Below, in pieces: positions 29,002-38,255 of a DNA stretch of 51,370 nucleotides. Source of the DNA: an uncultured Mediterranea sp. (GTDB lineage: Bacteria; Bacteroidota; Bacteroidia; Bacteroidales; Bacteroidaceae); the NCBI GenBank assembly GCA_945831575.1, contig CAMACX010000020.1, positions 1 to 51,370 on the forward strand. Reading direction: 5' to 3'. The translations under genes were made by a program, and so were the position numbers. Under the pieces are notes generated by a model, which was not told where the DNA came from, ran no database searches, and saw nothing but the letters and a program-made list of their open reading frames with translations. Every line of letters begins with the position of its first letter. Positions within the stretch are counted from its first letter, which is position 1.

Positions 29002-29088
29002 ATGCCGTTCTTTTTCGGCTCGTATGCCGTTCGAACGCGCTTCGGATGTCGTTCAAACAGGGTTCGGATGCCATTCGGAGGGGATTCT
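29001..29088. repeat. Degenerate 22-bp tandem repeat, four units
   Basis: Units begin TATGCCGTTC, TATGCCGTTC, GATGTCGTTC and GATGCCATTC at 29001, 29023, 29045 and 29067, exactly 22 bases apart, each ending in a TTCG or GCTCG-like tail. The last unit runs into the purT stop codon. Confidence 0.65.
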
Positions 29089-30253
29089 AATAGACCTTGA
29101 CTTTATCGGCCAAGGCCTTGCTCTTGTCGCGCAGGGCATCGAGGTTGCTGTCTGTGGGGGCATAGCAGACTACCACACCCATGCGGCGGTTGACGCGCGT
29201 AGTGGGCTTGCCGAAGATGCGCAGGTAGGTGTCGGGAATGCCCGTCACCTCCTCCATGCCGCTGTACTGCGGCTGCTCCTGGCTGGAGATGGGCGAGAGT
29301 ATCACAGCACTGGTACCCATGCGCTGCAGCGTGATGGGCGGGATGGGCAGACCAAGCACGGCATGGCAGTGCAGCTCAAACTCATTGAGATGCTGTGTGC
29401 CGGCCAGAGTCACCATACCTGTGTCGTGCGGACGGGGTGAAAGCTCGCTGAAATAGACCCCATGCTCATGGCTGAGGAAGAACTCCACGCCCCAGATACC
29501 TGCACCGGTCAACGCACGCGTCACCTTCTCAGCCATCTCCTGTGCCTGACGCAACTGGTCCGGTGCAATCGGTGCCGGTTGGAAGCTCTCGCGGTAGTCA
29601 CCACCCTTCTGCACGTGGCCGATGGGCGGACAGAAGAGCGTGGGACCATTCTTCTGCGTCACGGTGAGCAGCGTAATCTCGCTGTCGAAGCGGATGAACT
29701 CCTCGATAATCAGCTCCTTGATGTCGCCACGGCTTCCGCTGCAACCATATTCCCAGGCGTGCTGCAGGTCATCGGCACTCTTCACGACCGACTGTCCCTT
29801 GCCGCTCGACGACATCAGCGGCTTCACCACGCAGGGGAAACCGATCTGCTCGGCAGCCTGCTTGAGTTCATCAAAAGTCTTGGCATAGAAGTAGCGGGCC
29901 GTCTGCAGTCCCAGCTCCTTGGCAGCCAGGTCGCGGATGGCCTTGCGGTTCATCGTATAGTTTACAGCCTTGGCACTGGGCACCACCTGGATGCCTTCGC
30001 GTTCGAAGTCGTAGAGACGCTCCGTGCGGATGGCCTCGATTTCGGGCACAATCAGGTCGGGCTTGTGCCGACGGACGGCCGACTCAAGGGCATCGCCATC
30101 GAGCATGCTGAACACTTCACACTCATCGGCCACCTGCATGGCGGGTGCTCCGGCGTACGAGTCGCACGCCACGACATACTGTCCCAGCCGCTTGGCGGCA
30201 ATCACAAACTCCTTGCCCAGTTCACCCGAGCCTAACAATAGAATCTTTTTCAT
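29087..30253 (-). CDS. purT: Formate-dependent phosphoribosylglycinamide formyltransferase
   Basis: 388-aa ATP-grasp enzyme that makes formyl-GAR from GAR, formate and ATP in purine synthesis. The N-terminal nucleotide fold starts [14 protein letters not shown], the ATP-grasp has [16 protein letters not shown], and the metal/substrate residues are in WGVEFFLSH and [15 protein letters not shown]. Length is the family norm. It is a single-gene unit. Confidence 0.95.
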   Translation of the reverse strand: MKKILLLGSGELGKEFVIAAKRLGQYVVACDSYAGAPAMQVADECEVFSMLDGDALESAVRRHKPDLIVPEIEAIRTERLYDFEREGIQVVPSAKAVNYTMNRKAIRDLAAKELGLQTARYFYAKTFDELKQAAEQIGFPCVVKPLMSSSGKGQSVVKSADDLQHAWEYGCSGSRGDIKELIIEEFIRFDSEITLLTVTQKNGPTLFCPPIGHVQKGGDYRESFQPAPIAPDQLRQAQEMAEKVTRALTGAGIWGVEFFLSHEHGVYFSELSPRPHDTGMVTLAGTQHLNEFELHCHAVLGLPIPPITLQRMGTSAVILSPISSQEQPQYSGMEEVTGIPDTYLRIFGKPTTRVNRRMGVVVCYAPTDSNLDALRDKSKALADKVKVY

Positions 30254-30303
30254 CTTTTCACTGCGGTTTATATAAATACTGTAGTAATGTAGTAATGTGG
30301 CTA

Positions 30304-30311
30304 CAAAAGTA
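30304..30311 (-). promoter_or_regulatory. -7 promoter element for purT
   Basis: Minus strand TACTTTTG, 51 bases before the purT ATG. Confidence 0.55.
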
Positions 30312-30371
30312 CAGGATATTTTTGAAAACCACCCGCTAGCTGGGTGAAAAAATCCCCCAGCACCTGCATAT

Positions 30372-30428
30372 TTAGAAGAAGAGCACCATCGTCATGCGCA
30401 CGCCGTTCTTCTGGATGTCGGCATATCC
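30372..30428 (-). pseudogene. C-terminal scrap of an outer-membrane beta-barrel gene
   Basis: A stop-bounded 18-codon frame reads [18 protein letters not shown] then TAA. The alternating pattern and terminal Phe are typical of the last strand of an outer-membrane barrel. A TAG immediately precedes it and the remaining gene is absent, so it looks like a deletion remnant just behind the GNAT-like gene. Evidence is short. Confidence 0.3.
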
Positions 30429-30435
30429 CTACTCA

Positions 30436-31596
30436 CTACTCTATCCGCTTCGTGAAGCAGCGCCTACGCTTCACGGGCTTGGGGTTGAGCGCCTTCCATT
30501 GCGACAGCTCCTTCCAGTTGTCCTCCAGCTGCGGACCGGTCTCGGCCCAGGTGATGCCGCATTGGTGGAACGCCTCGACCAGGTCGGTGAAGAAGAGGGC
30601 GTTGACTCCCAGCCCCTGATAGGAGGGATGGACGGCAATGAGCAGCATCTCCGCCTTCGGCTCGTGCTTCCACTTCACCGCCTTGAGCAGGTGCCACCAG
30701 CCCCGGGGCCAGAGCTTGCCTTGGCTCTTGCGGAGCGCCTCCGAGAGACTATGCATCGTGACTGCCACACCGATCAGCTCACCGTCGTCCTTCTCGACAG
30801 CCGATATCATCCGCATCTCCATCAGCGGCACGTAGCGCTTCAGAAAGTCGTCAATCTGCTGGTGGGTAAACTCGGTATAGCCGAACAGCGGCGCATAAGC
30901 CAGGTTGAGCAGATTGAATATCTTGTGTCCATAGCCATCCTGGAGCAGCTCCTTCCGCGTCAGCTTGCGCACATGCAGACCCATCTGCTGGCTCACATAG
31001 TTGGCCACACGGGTATAGCGGGCAGGAATCACCTCAGGCACCTCCATCTGCAGCTGAATCCAATCGACCTCCTTCACGAAGCCCAGCTGCTGCATGTGCT
31101 CGGGATAGTAAGGCGGATTGTAGATGGTGACCATGGAGCCCATCATGTCAAAGTCCTCCACCAGCATCCCCTCCTTGTCGAAGTCGAAGATACCCAGCGG
31201 CCCCTGCATGGCGGTCATGCCCTTCGCCCTGCCCCACTCGGCCACCGCCTCAAGCAGCGCACGCGACACCTGTAGGTCGTCGATGAACTCCATCAGTCCG
31301 AACCGCACATTCCTCGTGCCCCACTTCTCGTTGGCCCGCCGGTTGATGATGGCGGCAATGCGCCCCACAGGCTTGTGCTCCCTGTCATAGGCCACAAAGG
31401 GCTGCACCTCAGAGTACTCCAGTCCGTGGTTCTTTCGAGGGTCAAACGTATCGATGATGTCCTGGTCCAGGTCAGGCACATAGTAGGGCGAATCGGCATA
31501 AATCATCCGCGGCAGGTTGACGAAATCCTTCATCACCTGCTTGGTCGCCACGGGTTTCACCCTGATTCTATCGGTATGTCTATCAGCTTCTTTCAT
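30436..31596 (-). CDS. GNAT-like acyltransferase family protein
   Basis: 386 aa from ATG 31596 (MKEADRHTDRIRVKPVATKQ). The frame is open 25 codons further upstream, but that segment lies across the promoter. A first part (YYVPDLDQDIIDTFDPRKNH; GRIAAIINRRANEKWG) resembles acyltransferases described in Bacteroidales, and a second half has the GNAT-like MLLIAVHPSYQGLGVNAL. The substrate is unknown. Confidence 0.75.
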   Translation of the reverse strand: MKEADRHTDRIRVKPVATKQVMKDFVNLPRMIYADSPYYVPDLDQDIIDTFDPRKNHGLEYSEVQPFVAYDREHKPVGRIAAIINRRANEKWGTRNVRFGLMEFIDDLQVSRALLEAVAEWGRAKGMTAMQGPLGIFDFDKEGMLVEDFDMMGSMVTIYNPPYYPEHMQQLGFVKEVDWIQLQMEVPEVIPARYTRVANYVSQQMGLHVRKLTRKELLQDGYGHKIFNLLNLAYAPLFGYTEFTHQQIDDFLKRYVPLMEMRMISAVEKDDGELIGVAVTMHSLSEALRKSQGKLWPRGWWHLLKAVKWKHEPKAEMLLIAVHPSYQGLGVNALFFTDLVEAFHQCGITWAETGPQLEDNWKELSQWKALNPKPVKRRRCFTKRIE

Positions 31597-31642
31597 CCTA
31601 TCAATCCATTTAGATTCTCCATATTTTACACAAAAACGGGGA

Positions 31643-31650
31643 CAAAGATA
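31643..31650 (-). promoter_or_regulatory. -7 promoter element for the GNAT-like gene
   Basis: Minus strand TATCTTTG, about 47 bases before the ATG. Confidence 0.6.
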
Positions 31651-31872
31651 GTGAGAATCCACGAAAAACATTGGTCTAAAACACTTCGAATTTATCCATT
31701 TGACGGATTCGGTAAAGAATTTTGAGAAGGAAAGCGGCTATACGGGTCAATCAAATCATACATAAAGGTATAGGAAATCATATACAGAGGTGCAGAAAGT
31801 AATACCGTGCCTCCATAGTCAGCAAGCTCACAAGGTCACGAAGCGCACAACCTTAATCACAAATCAGCAAAC

Positions 31873-31937
31873 CTTGACACTTGACACTTGACGGAGGTGA
31901 TGAGTTTTTGAGTTGACGACTTGACGACTTGACGGGG
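31873..31937. repeat. TTGACACTTGACGACTTGACG repetitive spacer
   Basis: Overlapping copies of TTGACACTTGACG, one GAGTTTTTGAGTT and three TTGACGAC units in the 422-bp gap between the GNAT-like gene and tsf. The rest of that gap shows only the promoter and terminator listed here. Confidence 0.65.
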
Positions 31938-31950
31938 GGACGAGGGGAGG

Positions 31951-31990
31951 AAAAAAAAGAAGGGCTGCCTGTGGTAGTAGGCAACCCCTC
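31951..31990 (-). terminator. Terminator of the rplM-rpsI-rpsB-tsf operon
   Basis: Minus strand GGGTTGCCT, 8-base loop, AGGCAGCCC then TTCTTTTTTTT. Confidence 0.88.
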
Positions 31991-32018
31991 TTACTCTATC
32001 TAAATCAATCGAATTGAC

Positions 32019-33011
32019 TTACTCGGCACGGAGCGTGAAACGCTTGAAGTCGATGATCTGCAGTTCGGGATCAGCGGCCTTGAGCACCTCGCGTACGGTC
32101 TTCTTGCCATCCATGATGTCCTCCTGGTTGAGCAGGCAGACCTCCTTGAGGAACTTGCCCAGACGGCCCTTGGCGATGTTCTGAATCATCTGCTCGGGCA
32201 GGTTGGCAGCCTTCTCCTCAGATACCTTGGCGATGATCTCCTTGGCACGGGCCACGTCTTCTGCCGTGATCCAGCCCTTGGCCATGTTGCTCTCCATGTG
32301 GTCCTCGCTATCTACGTGAGCGGGGTTGATGCCAGCCTTCTTGAGGGCAACCTCTACAGCCTTCTGTACCTGCTCTGCCTTGGTCTTCTCGACAGCTACG
32401 GCAATCTCCTGGTCCTTCACAGCCTGGGGCACACCCTCTTCGTCGATGGCGATGGGGTTCATGGCGGCGATCTGCATAGCCACCTGCTTCATGAGCTGCT
32501 CGTCGGTAGCCTTGTTGAATGCGGCGATGGTGCAGAGGCCGTTGCGGTTCATGTGGTTATAGACCACGGTAGCGGGACCTTCTACGAAGCAGTAGCCATC
32601 CAGCTCCATCTTCTCTCCGGTGATACCGCTGCGGTCGGTGACGGCCACCTGTACGGTAGCGTCGCCCATGGGCAGGTTCTTCACTTCGTCGAGGGTCTTG
32701 CACTTGTTGGCCACAGCCAGGTCAAGGATAGCCTGGGTGAGCTTCACGAAGTCAGCGTTCTGAGCGACGAAGTCGGTTTCACACTTGAGGGCGATGATAG
32801 CGGCGAAGTCGCCCGTCGTCTTGGCAAGGACGCAGCCTTCGGAAGCCTCGCGGTCAGAGCGCTTGGCAGCTACGGCCTGGCCCTTCTTGCGGATGATCTC
32901 CATAGCCTTGTCGAAGTCGCCTTCGGCCTCGGTGAGTGCGTTCTTACAGTCCATCATACCAGCACCGGTCATCTTGCGGAGCTTGGTAATATCAGCCATT
33001 GATACAGCCAT
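32019..33011 (-). CDS. tsf: Elongation factor Ts
   Basis: 330-aa nucleotide-exchange factor for EF-Tu. It has the N-terminal UBA-like TKLRKMTGAGMMDCKNAL, then CETDFVAQN. It is longer than the E. coli protein because of an inserted second dimerisation region, normal for Bacteroidetes. It lies 55 bases after rpsB, as in most bacteria. The extra N-terminal MAVS before MADITKL is usual in the group. Confidence 0.97.
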   Translation of the reverse strand: MAVSMADITKLRKMTGAGMMDCKNALTEAEGDFDKAMEIIRKKGQAVAAKRSDREASEGCVLAKTTGDFAAIIALKCETDFVAQNADFVKLTQAILDLAVANKCKTLDEVKNLPMGDATVQVAVTDRSGITGEKMELDGYCFVEGPATVVYNHMNRNGLCTIAAFNKATDEQLMKQVAMQIAAMNPIAIDEEGVPQAVKDQEIAVAVEKTKAEQVQKAVEVALKKAGINPAHVDSEDHMESNMAKGWITAEDVARAKEIIAKVSEEKAANLPEQMIQNIAKGRLGKFLKEVCLLNQEDIMDGKKTVREVLKAADPELQIIDFKRFTLRAE

Positions 33012-33066
33012 ATTGTATAGTCTTTAATCTATATTAGTAATTTAACATCGAGGGGGTTCTTATGGA

Positions 33067-33903
33067 TTAAGCCTCCTCATCTTCCTTCATGAATGCGGCA
33101 GCCTTCTGTGCGTTGATGGCCTCTTCGTCTGACTTGTCGAGACGGGCCTTTGCGCTCTTGCGTGCGCCCTTGCGGGGAGCACCTTCGCCGGCAGCTTCCA
33201 TGTCCACCTTCTCAGCCTTGCGCTCTTCGAGACCCTCCTGCATGGCGGTGCAGCAAGCGTCGAGGATGACCTCAACGGACTTGGTGGCGTCGTCGTTGGC
33301 GGGGATTACGAAGTCGATGTTGGAAGGGTCGGAATTGGTGTCCACAATACCGAATACGGGGATGCCGAGGCGGTTGGCTTCGCGCACGGCGATGTTCTCC
33401 TTCATCACGTCAACCACGAAGAGTGCTGAGGGCAGACGGGTCAGGTCGGCGATGGAGCCGAGGGTCTTGTCCAGCTTGGCGCGCTCACGGGAGATCTGGA
33501 GGATCTCACGCTTGGAGAGGTTGGCGTAGGTGCCATCGTTGGTCAGCTTGTCGATGGTAGCCATCTTCTTGACAGCCTTACGGATGGTGGGGAAGTTGGT
33601 CAACATACCGCCCGGCCAGCGCTCGATTACGTAAGGCATATTGACAGAAGCAGCCTTCTCGGCTACTACCTGCTTGGCTTGTTTTTTAGTAGCAACGAAC
33701 AGTACCTTCTTGCCTGACTTGGCAATCTGCTTCAAAGCTTCTGCAGCTTCGTCAACTTTAGCAACGGTCTTGTTCAGGTCGATGATGTGGATGCCGTTGC
33801 GCTCCATGAAGATGTAGGGAGCCATGGCAGGATTCCACTTTCTTTTGAGGTGGCCGAAGTGGCAGCCAGCCTCGAGTAATGTATCAAAGTTAGTTCTTGA
33901 CAT
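33067..33903 (-). CDS. rpsB: 30S ribosomal protein S2
   Basis: 278-aa ribosomal protein with the signatures GCHFGHLKRKWNPAM and PGGMLTNFPTIRKAVKKM. The C terminus is extended by about 40 charged residues (RKGARKSAKARLDKSDEE). It is preceded by a 205-bp spacer with a hairpin, unlike the tight spacing of the other genes in the operon. Confidence 0.97.
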   Translation of the reverse strand: MSRTNFDTLLEAGCHFGHLKRKWNPAMAPYIFMERNGIHIIDLNKTVAKVDEAAEALKQIAKSGKKVLFVATKKQAKQVVAEKAASVNMPYVIERWPGGMLTNFPTIRKAVKKMATIDKLTNDGTYANLSKREILQISRERAKLDKTLGSIADLTRLPSALFVVDVMKENIAVREANRLGIPVFGIVDTNSDPSNIDFVIPANDDATKSVEVILDACCTAMQEGLEERKAEKVDMEAAGEGAPRKGARKSAKARLDKSDEEAINAQKAAAFMKEDEEA

Positions 33904-33962
33904 TGTAATTCTGTTTTTTTTAATCGTTTACTTTCTTTTTTGTTTATCTTCTAAACCAACCG

Positions 33963-33982
33963 CCGGGTAGCCTGCTACCTGG
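33963..33982 (-). promoter_or_regulatory. Hairpin in the rpsB leader
   Basis: CCGGGTAGC and GCTACCTGG pair with one mismatch and a two-base loop, inside the 205-bp rpsI-rpsB gap. It could be an S2 control element or an internal attenuator. Confidence 0.4.
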
Positions 33983-34108
33983 TGCGTGTACGGCCCTGGT
34001 CGAAGTCGGGCTGCGGGGGTTTAAGCAGCGGTAGTCATGAGTCCCGGTAGTTTAGATGCTAAACGGCTTTGCTCAGCTTGCTGTAGCGCATCTCCACGTG
34101 GGGGTTGA

Positions 34109-34495
34109 TTAACGCTTGCTGAACTGGAATCTGCGGCGTGCCTTGGGACGACCGGGCTTCTTGCGCTCTACGGCACGTGGGTCGCGAGTCATGAAGCCTT
34201 CGGCGCGGAGTGCGCTCTTGTCTTCGGGGTTGATCTTGACCAGTGCGCGGGCAATAGCGAGGCGCAGGGCCTGCGACTGACCCGTGAAGCCACCGCCACA
34301 CAGATTAACCTTGATATCATACTTCTCAGCTACACCCAGCTTGTTGAGCGGTTGCTTCACCACGAACTGGAGGATGCTTGAGGGGAAGTACACAGTGAGG
34401 TCTCTTTTATTGATGGTAATCTTACCGGTGCCTTCGCTTACGAATACGCGTGCGATGGCACTCTTACGTCTGCCTAATGCGTTTACTACTTCCAT
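34109..34495 (-). CDS. rpsI: 30S ribosomal protein S9
   Basis: 128-aa protein with GRRKSAIARVFV, the family signature GGGFTGQSQALRLAIARAL and the C-terminal RRRFQFSKR that reaches the decoding centre. Six bases separate it from rplM. Confidence 0.98.
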   Translation of the reverse strand: MEVVNALGRRKSAIARVFVSEGTGKITINKRDLTVYFPSSILQFVVKQPLNKLGVAEKYDIKVNLCGGGFTGQSQALRLAIARALVKINPEDKSALRAEGFMTRDPRAVERKKPGRPKARRRFQFSKR

Positions 34496-34501
34496 TATGT
34501 C

Positions 34502-34963
34502 TTAATTAAGTGCGTTAATATCAATCATTTTGGGGTTCTGAGCCTGCTGCTTGTGTTCGCTGCCGGCGTAGATGTAGAGGTTACCCAGGAGCTTGTCGCC
34601 CAGCTTGTTCTTGGGGAGCATGCCCTTCACTACCTTACGGAGCAACTTCTCTTCGCCGTTGGGCTTGGCCATGAGGCGTGCGGGAGTCATCTCGCGCTGT
34701 CCGCCGGGGTAGCCGGTGTAGGAGAGATAGACCTTGTCGGTCCACTTGTTGCCCGTCATTTTCACTTTGTCAGCATTGATAATGATTACATTATCGCCGC
34801 AATCCACATGAGGGGTGAAGTTGGGTTTGTACTTACCTCTCAACAGTTTTGCAACTTTAGCGCCAAGGCGACCCAGTACTTGGTCGGTGGCATCTACGAT
34901 GACCCATTCTTTGTTCACCGTAGCGTTGTTTGCAGAAATGGTCTTGTAACTTAAAGTATCCAC
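34502..34963 (-). CDS. rplM: 50S ribosomal protein L13
   Basis: 153-aa protein with WVIVDATDQVLGRLGAKVAK and the L13 signature region KVYLSYTGYPGGQRE through MLPKNKLG. It is the first gene of the operon with rpsI, rpsB and tsf. Confidence 0.98.
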   Translation of the reverse strand: MDTLSYKTISANNATVNKEWVIVDATDQVLGRLGAKVAKLLRGKYKPNFTPHVDCGDNVIIINADKVKMTGNKWTDKVYLSYTGYPGGQREMTPARLMAKPNGEEKLLRKVVKGMLPKNKLGDKLLGNLYIYAGSEHKQQAQNPKMIDINALN

Positions 34964-35094
34964 TCTTTCAATTAATTTTTAAAATGTTACTACTAAAAAA
35001 ATATTTCTTCACCACATGCTGCCTCTTCCGGACACTGAAAGAAGCAACTTGCTATGAATCACTTGCTTATCCTTTTCAGATAATAATCGGCTTG

Positions 35095-35124
35095 CAAAGG
35101 TACGTCTTTTCCGCAAATCTGCAA
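35095..35124 (-). promoter_or_regulatory. Promoter of the ribosomal-protein operon
   Basis: Minus strand TTG (35124-35122), 19 bases, TACCTTTG (35102-35095). It gives a leader of about 125 bases before rplM and starts right behind asnS. Confidence 0.75.
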
Positions 35125-35144
35125 GCAGTTTTATCATTTTTTCA

Positions 35145-36548
35145 CTAAAACTCTGCGTTGCGCGGGGTCCGGGGGAAGGGAATGACGTCGCGGATGTTGG
35201 CCATGCCGGTCACGAAGAGGAGCAGTCGCTCGAAGCCGAGGCCGAAGCCGGCGTGGGGGCAGGTGCCGTACTTGCGTGTGTCGAGGTACCACCACATGTC
35301 CTTCATGGGGATGCCGAGCTCGGTGATGCGGGCCATGAGCTTGTCGTAGTGCTCCTCGCGCACGCTGCCGCCGATGATCTCGCCGATCTGGGGGAAGAGC
35401 ACGTCGGTGCCCTGCACGGTCTTGCCGTCGGCATTCTGCTTCATGTAGAAGGCCTTGATCTCCTTGGGGTAGTCGGTCATGATGACGGGCTTGCGGAAGT
35501 GCTCCTCTACGAGGTAGCGCTCGTGCTCGCTGGCCAGGTCGCAGCCCCAATAGACGGGGAACTCGAACTTGTGGCCCTGGGCGACGGCCTCTTCGAGGAT
35601 CTGGATGCCTTCGGTGTAGGGCAGGCGGACGAACTCGGTGGAGGTGACTTGGCGCAGGCGCTCGATGAGGCCTTTGTCGAACATCTTGTTGAGGAACTCG
35701 AGGTCGTCCATGCAGTGGTCGAGTGCCCACTGTACGCAGTACTTGATGAACTCCTCTTCGAGGTCCATGAGCTCGGTGAGGTCGGCGAAGGCTACTTCGG
35801 GCTCTACCATCCAGAACTCGGCGAGGTGGCGCGGGGTGTTGGAGTTTTCGGCGCGGAAGGTGGGTCCGAAGGTGTAGATGGCTCCCAGTGCGGTGGCTGC
35901 CAGTTCACCTTCGAGCTGGCCGGAGACGGTGAGGCTGGCCTGCTTGCCGAAGAAGTCGTCGTCGTAGATGATGGAGCCGTTGTCGTCCTTCTTGAGGTCG
36001 TAGAGGTTCTTGGTGGTGACTTGAAACATCTGTCCGGCGCCTTCGCAGTCGGAGGCGGTGATGATGGGGGTGTGGAAGTAGTAGAAGCCCTTCTGGTGGA
36101 AGAAGGTGTGGATGGCGATGGCCATGTTGTGACGGATGCGGAACACGGCACCGAAGGTGTTGGTACGCGGGCGCAGGTGGGCGATCTCGCGCAGGAACTC
36201 CATGGTGTGGCCCTTCTTCTGGAGGGGGTAGGTGTTGTCGCAGGGTCCGAGCACCTGGATGTCGCGGGCCTGTATCTCGCATGCCTGTCCTGAGCCGACG
36301 GATGCGGCGAGTTCGCCGTTGACGCTGAGGCAGGCTCCGGTGGTGACCTCCTTGAGGAGGGCCTCGTCGAAGCGGGCCAGGTCAACCACGATCTGTACGT
36401 TGTGGATGGTTGAGCCGTCGTTGAGGGCGATGAAGCTGACTTGCTTGCTGCCGCGACGGGTTCTCACCCACCCCTTCACATTGACCATGGCGCCGAAGTC
36501 TTCACGCTTCAGCAGGTCCACGATCCTTGTTCTCTTGATAGTCTCCAT
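35145..36548 (-). CDS. asnS: Asparaginyl-tRNA synthetase
   Basis: 467-aa class II synthetase. An N-terminal OB-fold anticodon domain ([20 protein letters not shown]) precedes the catalytic core with motif 2 [20 protein letters not shown] and motif 3 [16 protein letters not shown]. It lies 71 bases after the pseudouridine synthase gene on the same strand. Confidence 0.97.
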   Translation of the reverse strand: METIKRTRIVDLLKREDFGAMVNVKGWVRTRRGSKQVSFIALNDGSTIHNVQIVVDLARFDEALLKEVTTGACLSVNGELAASVGSGQACEIQARDIQVLGPCDNTYPLQKKGHTMEFLREIAHLRPRTNTFGAVFRIRHNMAIAIHTFFHQKGFYYFHTPIITASDCEGAGQMFQVTTKNLYDLKKDDNGSIIYDDDFFGKQASLTVSGQLEGELAATALGAIYTFGPTFRAENSNTPRHLAEFWMVEPEVAFADLTELMDLEEEFIKYCVQWALDHCMDDLEFLNKMFDKGLIERLRQVTSTEFVRLPYTEGIQILEEAVAQGHKFEFPVYWGCDLASEHERYLVEEHFRKPVIMTDYPKEIKAFYMKQNADGKTVQGTDVLFPQIGEIIGGSVREEHYDKLMARITELGIPMKDMWWYLDTRKYGTCPHAGFGLGFERLLLFVTGMANIRDVIPFPRTPRNAEF

Positions 36549-36591
36549 GATTGTATTTGTCTTACGATATATTGCTAATAATACCTATTTA

Positions 36592-36613
36592 ATATATATA
36601 TATATATATATAT
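36592..36613. repeat. (TA)n microsatellite
   Basis: Eleven uninterrupted TA units between the pseudouridine-synthase stop and the asnS start. Confidence 0.9.
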
Positions 36614-36619
36614 GCGTCA

Positions 36620-38137
36620 TCACTCGAATGAGCCCATGCGGAGGAAGTTGACCTCGGCTTCGTTGAGGAAGCGCCATTCACCGCGGCGGAGGCCCTTCTT
36701 GGTGAGTCCGGCGAAATAGACGCGGTCGAGCTTGGTCACCTTGTAGCCCAGGGACTCGAAGATGCGGCGCACGATGCGGTTCTTGCCGCTGTGGATCTCG
36801 ATGCCTACGTCGTTCTTCTTGGCCTCGTCGGTGTAGCTGATGGCGTCGGCGTGGATTTCGCCGTCCTCCAGCTCGATGCCGGCGGCTATCTGCTCCATGT
36901 CGGCCTTGGTGAGGTTCTTGTCGAGGTGTACGTGGTAGATCTTCTTCTTGAGGTACTTGGGATGGGTGAGCTTGGAGGCCATGTCACCGTCGTTGGTGAG
37001 CAGGAGCACACCGGTGGTGTTGCGGTCGAGACGGCCTACGGGGTAGATGCGCTCGGGGCAGGCTCCCTTGACGAGGTCCATCACGGTGCGGCGTGCCTGG
37101 GGGTCGTCGGAGGTGGTGACGGTGTCCTTGGGCTTGTTGAGGATGATGTAGATCTTGCGCTCGATGCTCACGGTCTGGTCGTGGAACTTCACTTCGTCGC
37201 CGCGCTTGATCTTGGTGCCGAGCTCGGTCACTACCTCGCCGTTGACGCTCACTACGCCTGCGGAGATGAATTCGTCGGCTTCGCGGCGTGAGCATACGCC
37301 GGCATTGGCGAGGAACTTGTTGAGGCGGATGGGTTCGTTGGGATCTACGGCCAGCTGCTTGTACTCTATCTGCTTCTTCTTGCTGTACTTGGCATTGGGG
37401 TCGTAGTCGGGGGTGCGGCGGCGCTTGGGGTTGTTGCCGTAGCCGCCTGCGCGGTTGTTGCCTCCGTAGGGGCGCTGTGAGCGCTGCGGACGGTCGCCGT
37501 AGCCGCTGCCGCCGTACTGCGGGCGGTCGCTGCCGTACTGTGAGCGTTCGCCGTAGTTGCCGCGCTGGGGGCGGTCACCGCCTTCGCTGTTGTAGCGGGG
37601 ACGGAAGGGGCGCTCGCTGCCGCCGTACTGCGGGCGGTCGTTGCCGTACTGCGGACGGTCGCCGTAGTTGCTGCGCTGGGGGCGTTCGCCGTAGCCGCCG
37701 CGCTGGGGGCGCTCGCTGCCTTCACTGTTGTAGCGGGGGCGGAAGGGGCGCTCGCTGCCGCCGTACTGCGGGCGGTCGTTGCCGTAGGAGGGGCGCTCGC
37801 CGTAGTTGCTGCGCTGGGGGCGCTCGCCGCCATCGCTGTTGTAGCGGGGGCGGAAGGGGCGGTCACTGCCGCCGTACTGCGGGCGGTCGTTGCCGTAGGA
37901 GGGGCGCTCGCCGTAGTTGCTGCGCTGGGGGCGTTCGCCGTAGCTGCTGCGTGAGGCGCGCTGGTTATCGCCACTGCTGAAGCGCGGACGACGCGGACGG
38001 TCGCTGCGCTCGCGGTTGCTGTTGTAATACGAAGGACGTCCGAAATCTCCTTCAAACTGGTTCCCGTCGCGAGAACCTTCATTTTCATTCTTCTCAGCTG
38101 AGGAAGAATCCTTCCACATTTCGTTGTCTGTACTCAT
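36620..38137 (-). CDS. RluB/RsuA-family pseudouridine synthase with long repetitive N-terminal tail
   Basis: 505 aa. Residues 1 to about 245 are a disordered Arg/Gly/Tyr/Pro tail made of repeats such as YGERPQRSNYGERPSYGND and PQYGGSERPFRPRYNS. An S4 RNA-binding domain follows (IRLNKFLANAGVCSRREADE), then the synthase domain with catalytic Asp in YPVGRLDRNTTGVLLLTND. It modifies a uridine in 23S rRNA. The tail is far longer than in E. coli RluB, and the DNA repeats make it prone to length change. Confidence 0.92.
   Translation of the reverse strand: MSTDNEMWKDSSSAEKNENEGSRDGNQFEGDFGRPSYYNSNRERSDRPRRPRFSSGDNQRASRSSYGERPQRSNYGERPSYGNDRPQYGGSDRPFRPRYNSDGGERPQRSNYGERPSYGNDRPQYGGSERPFRPRYNSEGSERPQRGGYGERPQRSNYGDRPQYGNDRPQYGGSERPFRPRYNSEGGDRPQRGNYGERSQYGSDRPQYGGSGYGDRPQRSQRPYGGNNRAGGYGNNPKRRRTPDYDPNAKYSKKKQIEYKQLAVDPNEPIRLNKFLANAGVCSRREADEFISAGVVSVNGEVVTELGTKIKRGDEVKFHDQTVSIERKIYIILNKPKDTVTTSDDPQARRTVMDLVKGACPERIYPVGRLDRNTTGVLLLTNDGDMASKLTHPKYLKKKIYHVHLDKNLTKADMEQIAAGIELEDGEIHADAISYTDEAKKNDVGIEIHSGKNRIVRRIFESLGYKVTKLDRVYFAGLTKKGLRRGEWRFLNEAEVNFLRMGSFE
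37420..37985. repeat. Coding tandem repeat in the pseudouridine-synthase tail
   Basis: Blocks of about 120 bases are repeated nearly identically (for example around 37600-37690, 37725-37800 and 37840-37920), each encoding RPFRPRYNS...GERPQRSNYGE modules. Confidence 0.8.
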
Positions 38138-38255
38138 AATTTCTTCTTTTTATTCGAATAAATGTTGTAAATAAATGGCGGCCTCACGGCCGGTTGTTAT
38201 CTGATTCTAATGTAAGTGGTCACTCCTTTGTTTTCATTCATGATGTGCGGTGTGG

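Noticed and set aside
35253..36293. A 346-codon open frame opposite asnS, and similar long frames opposite the RluB-like gene, tsf and purT
   Set aside because: All are antisense to clear housekeeping genes and are low-complexity (Val/Glu/Gly or Ala/Thr runs).
36592..36613. (TA)n run as an origin or regulatory switch
   Set aside because: It is a simple microsatellite in a 71-bp spacer. Without length variation data there is no sign that it controls asnS.
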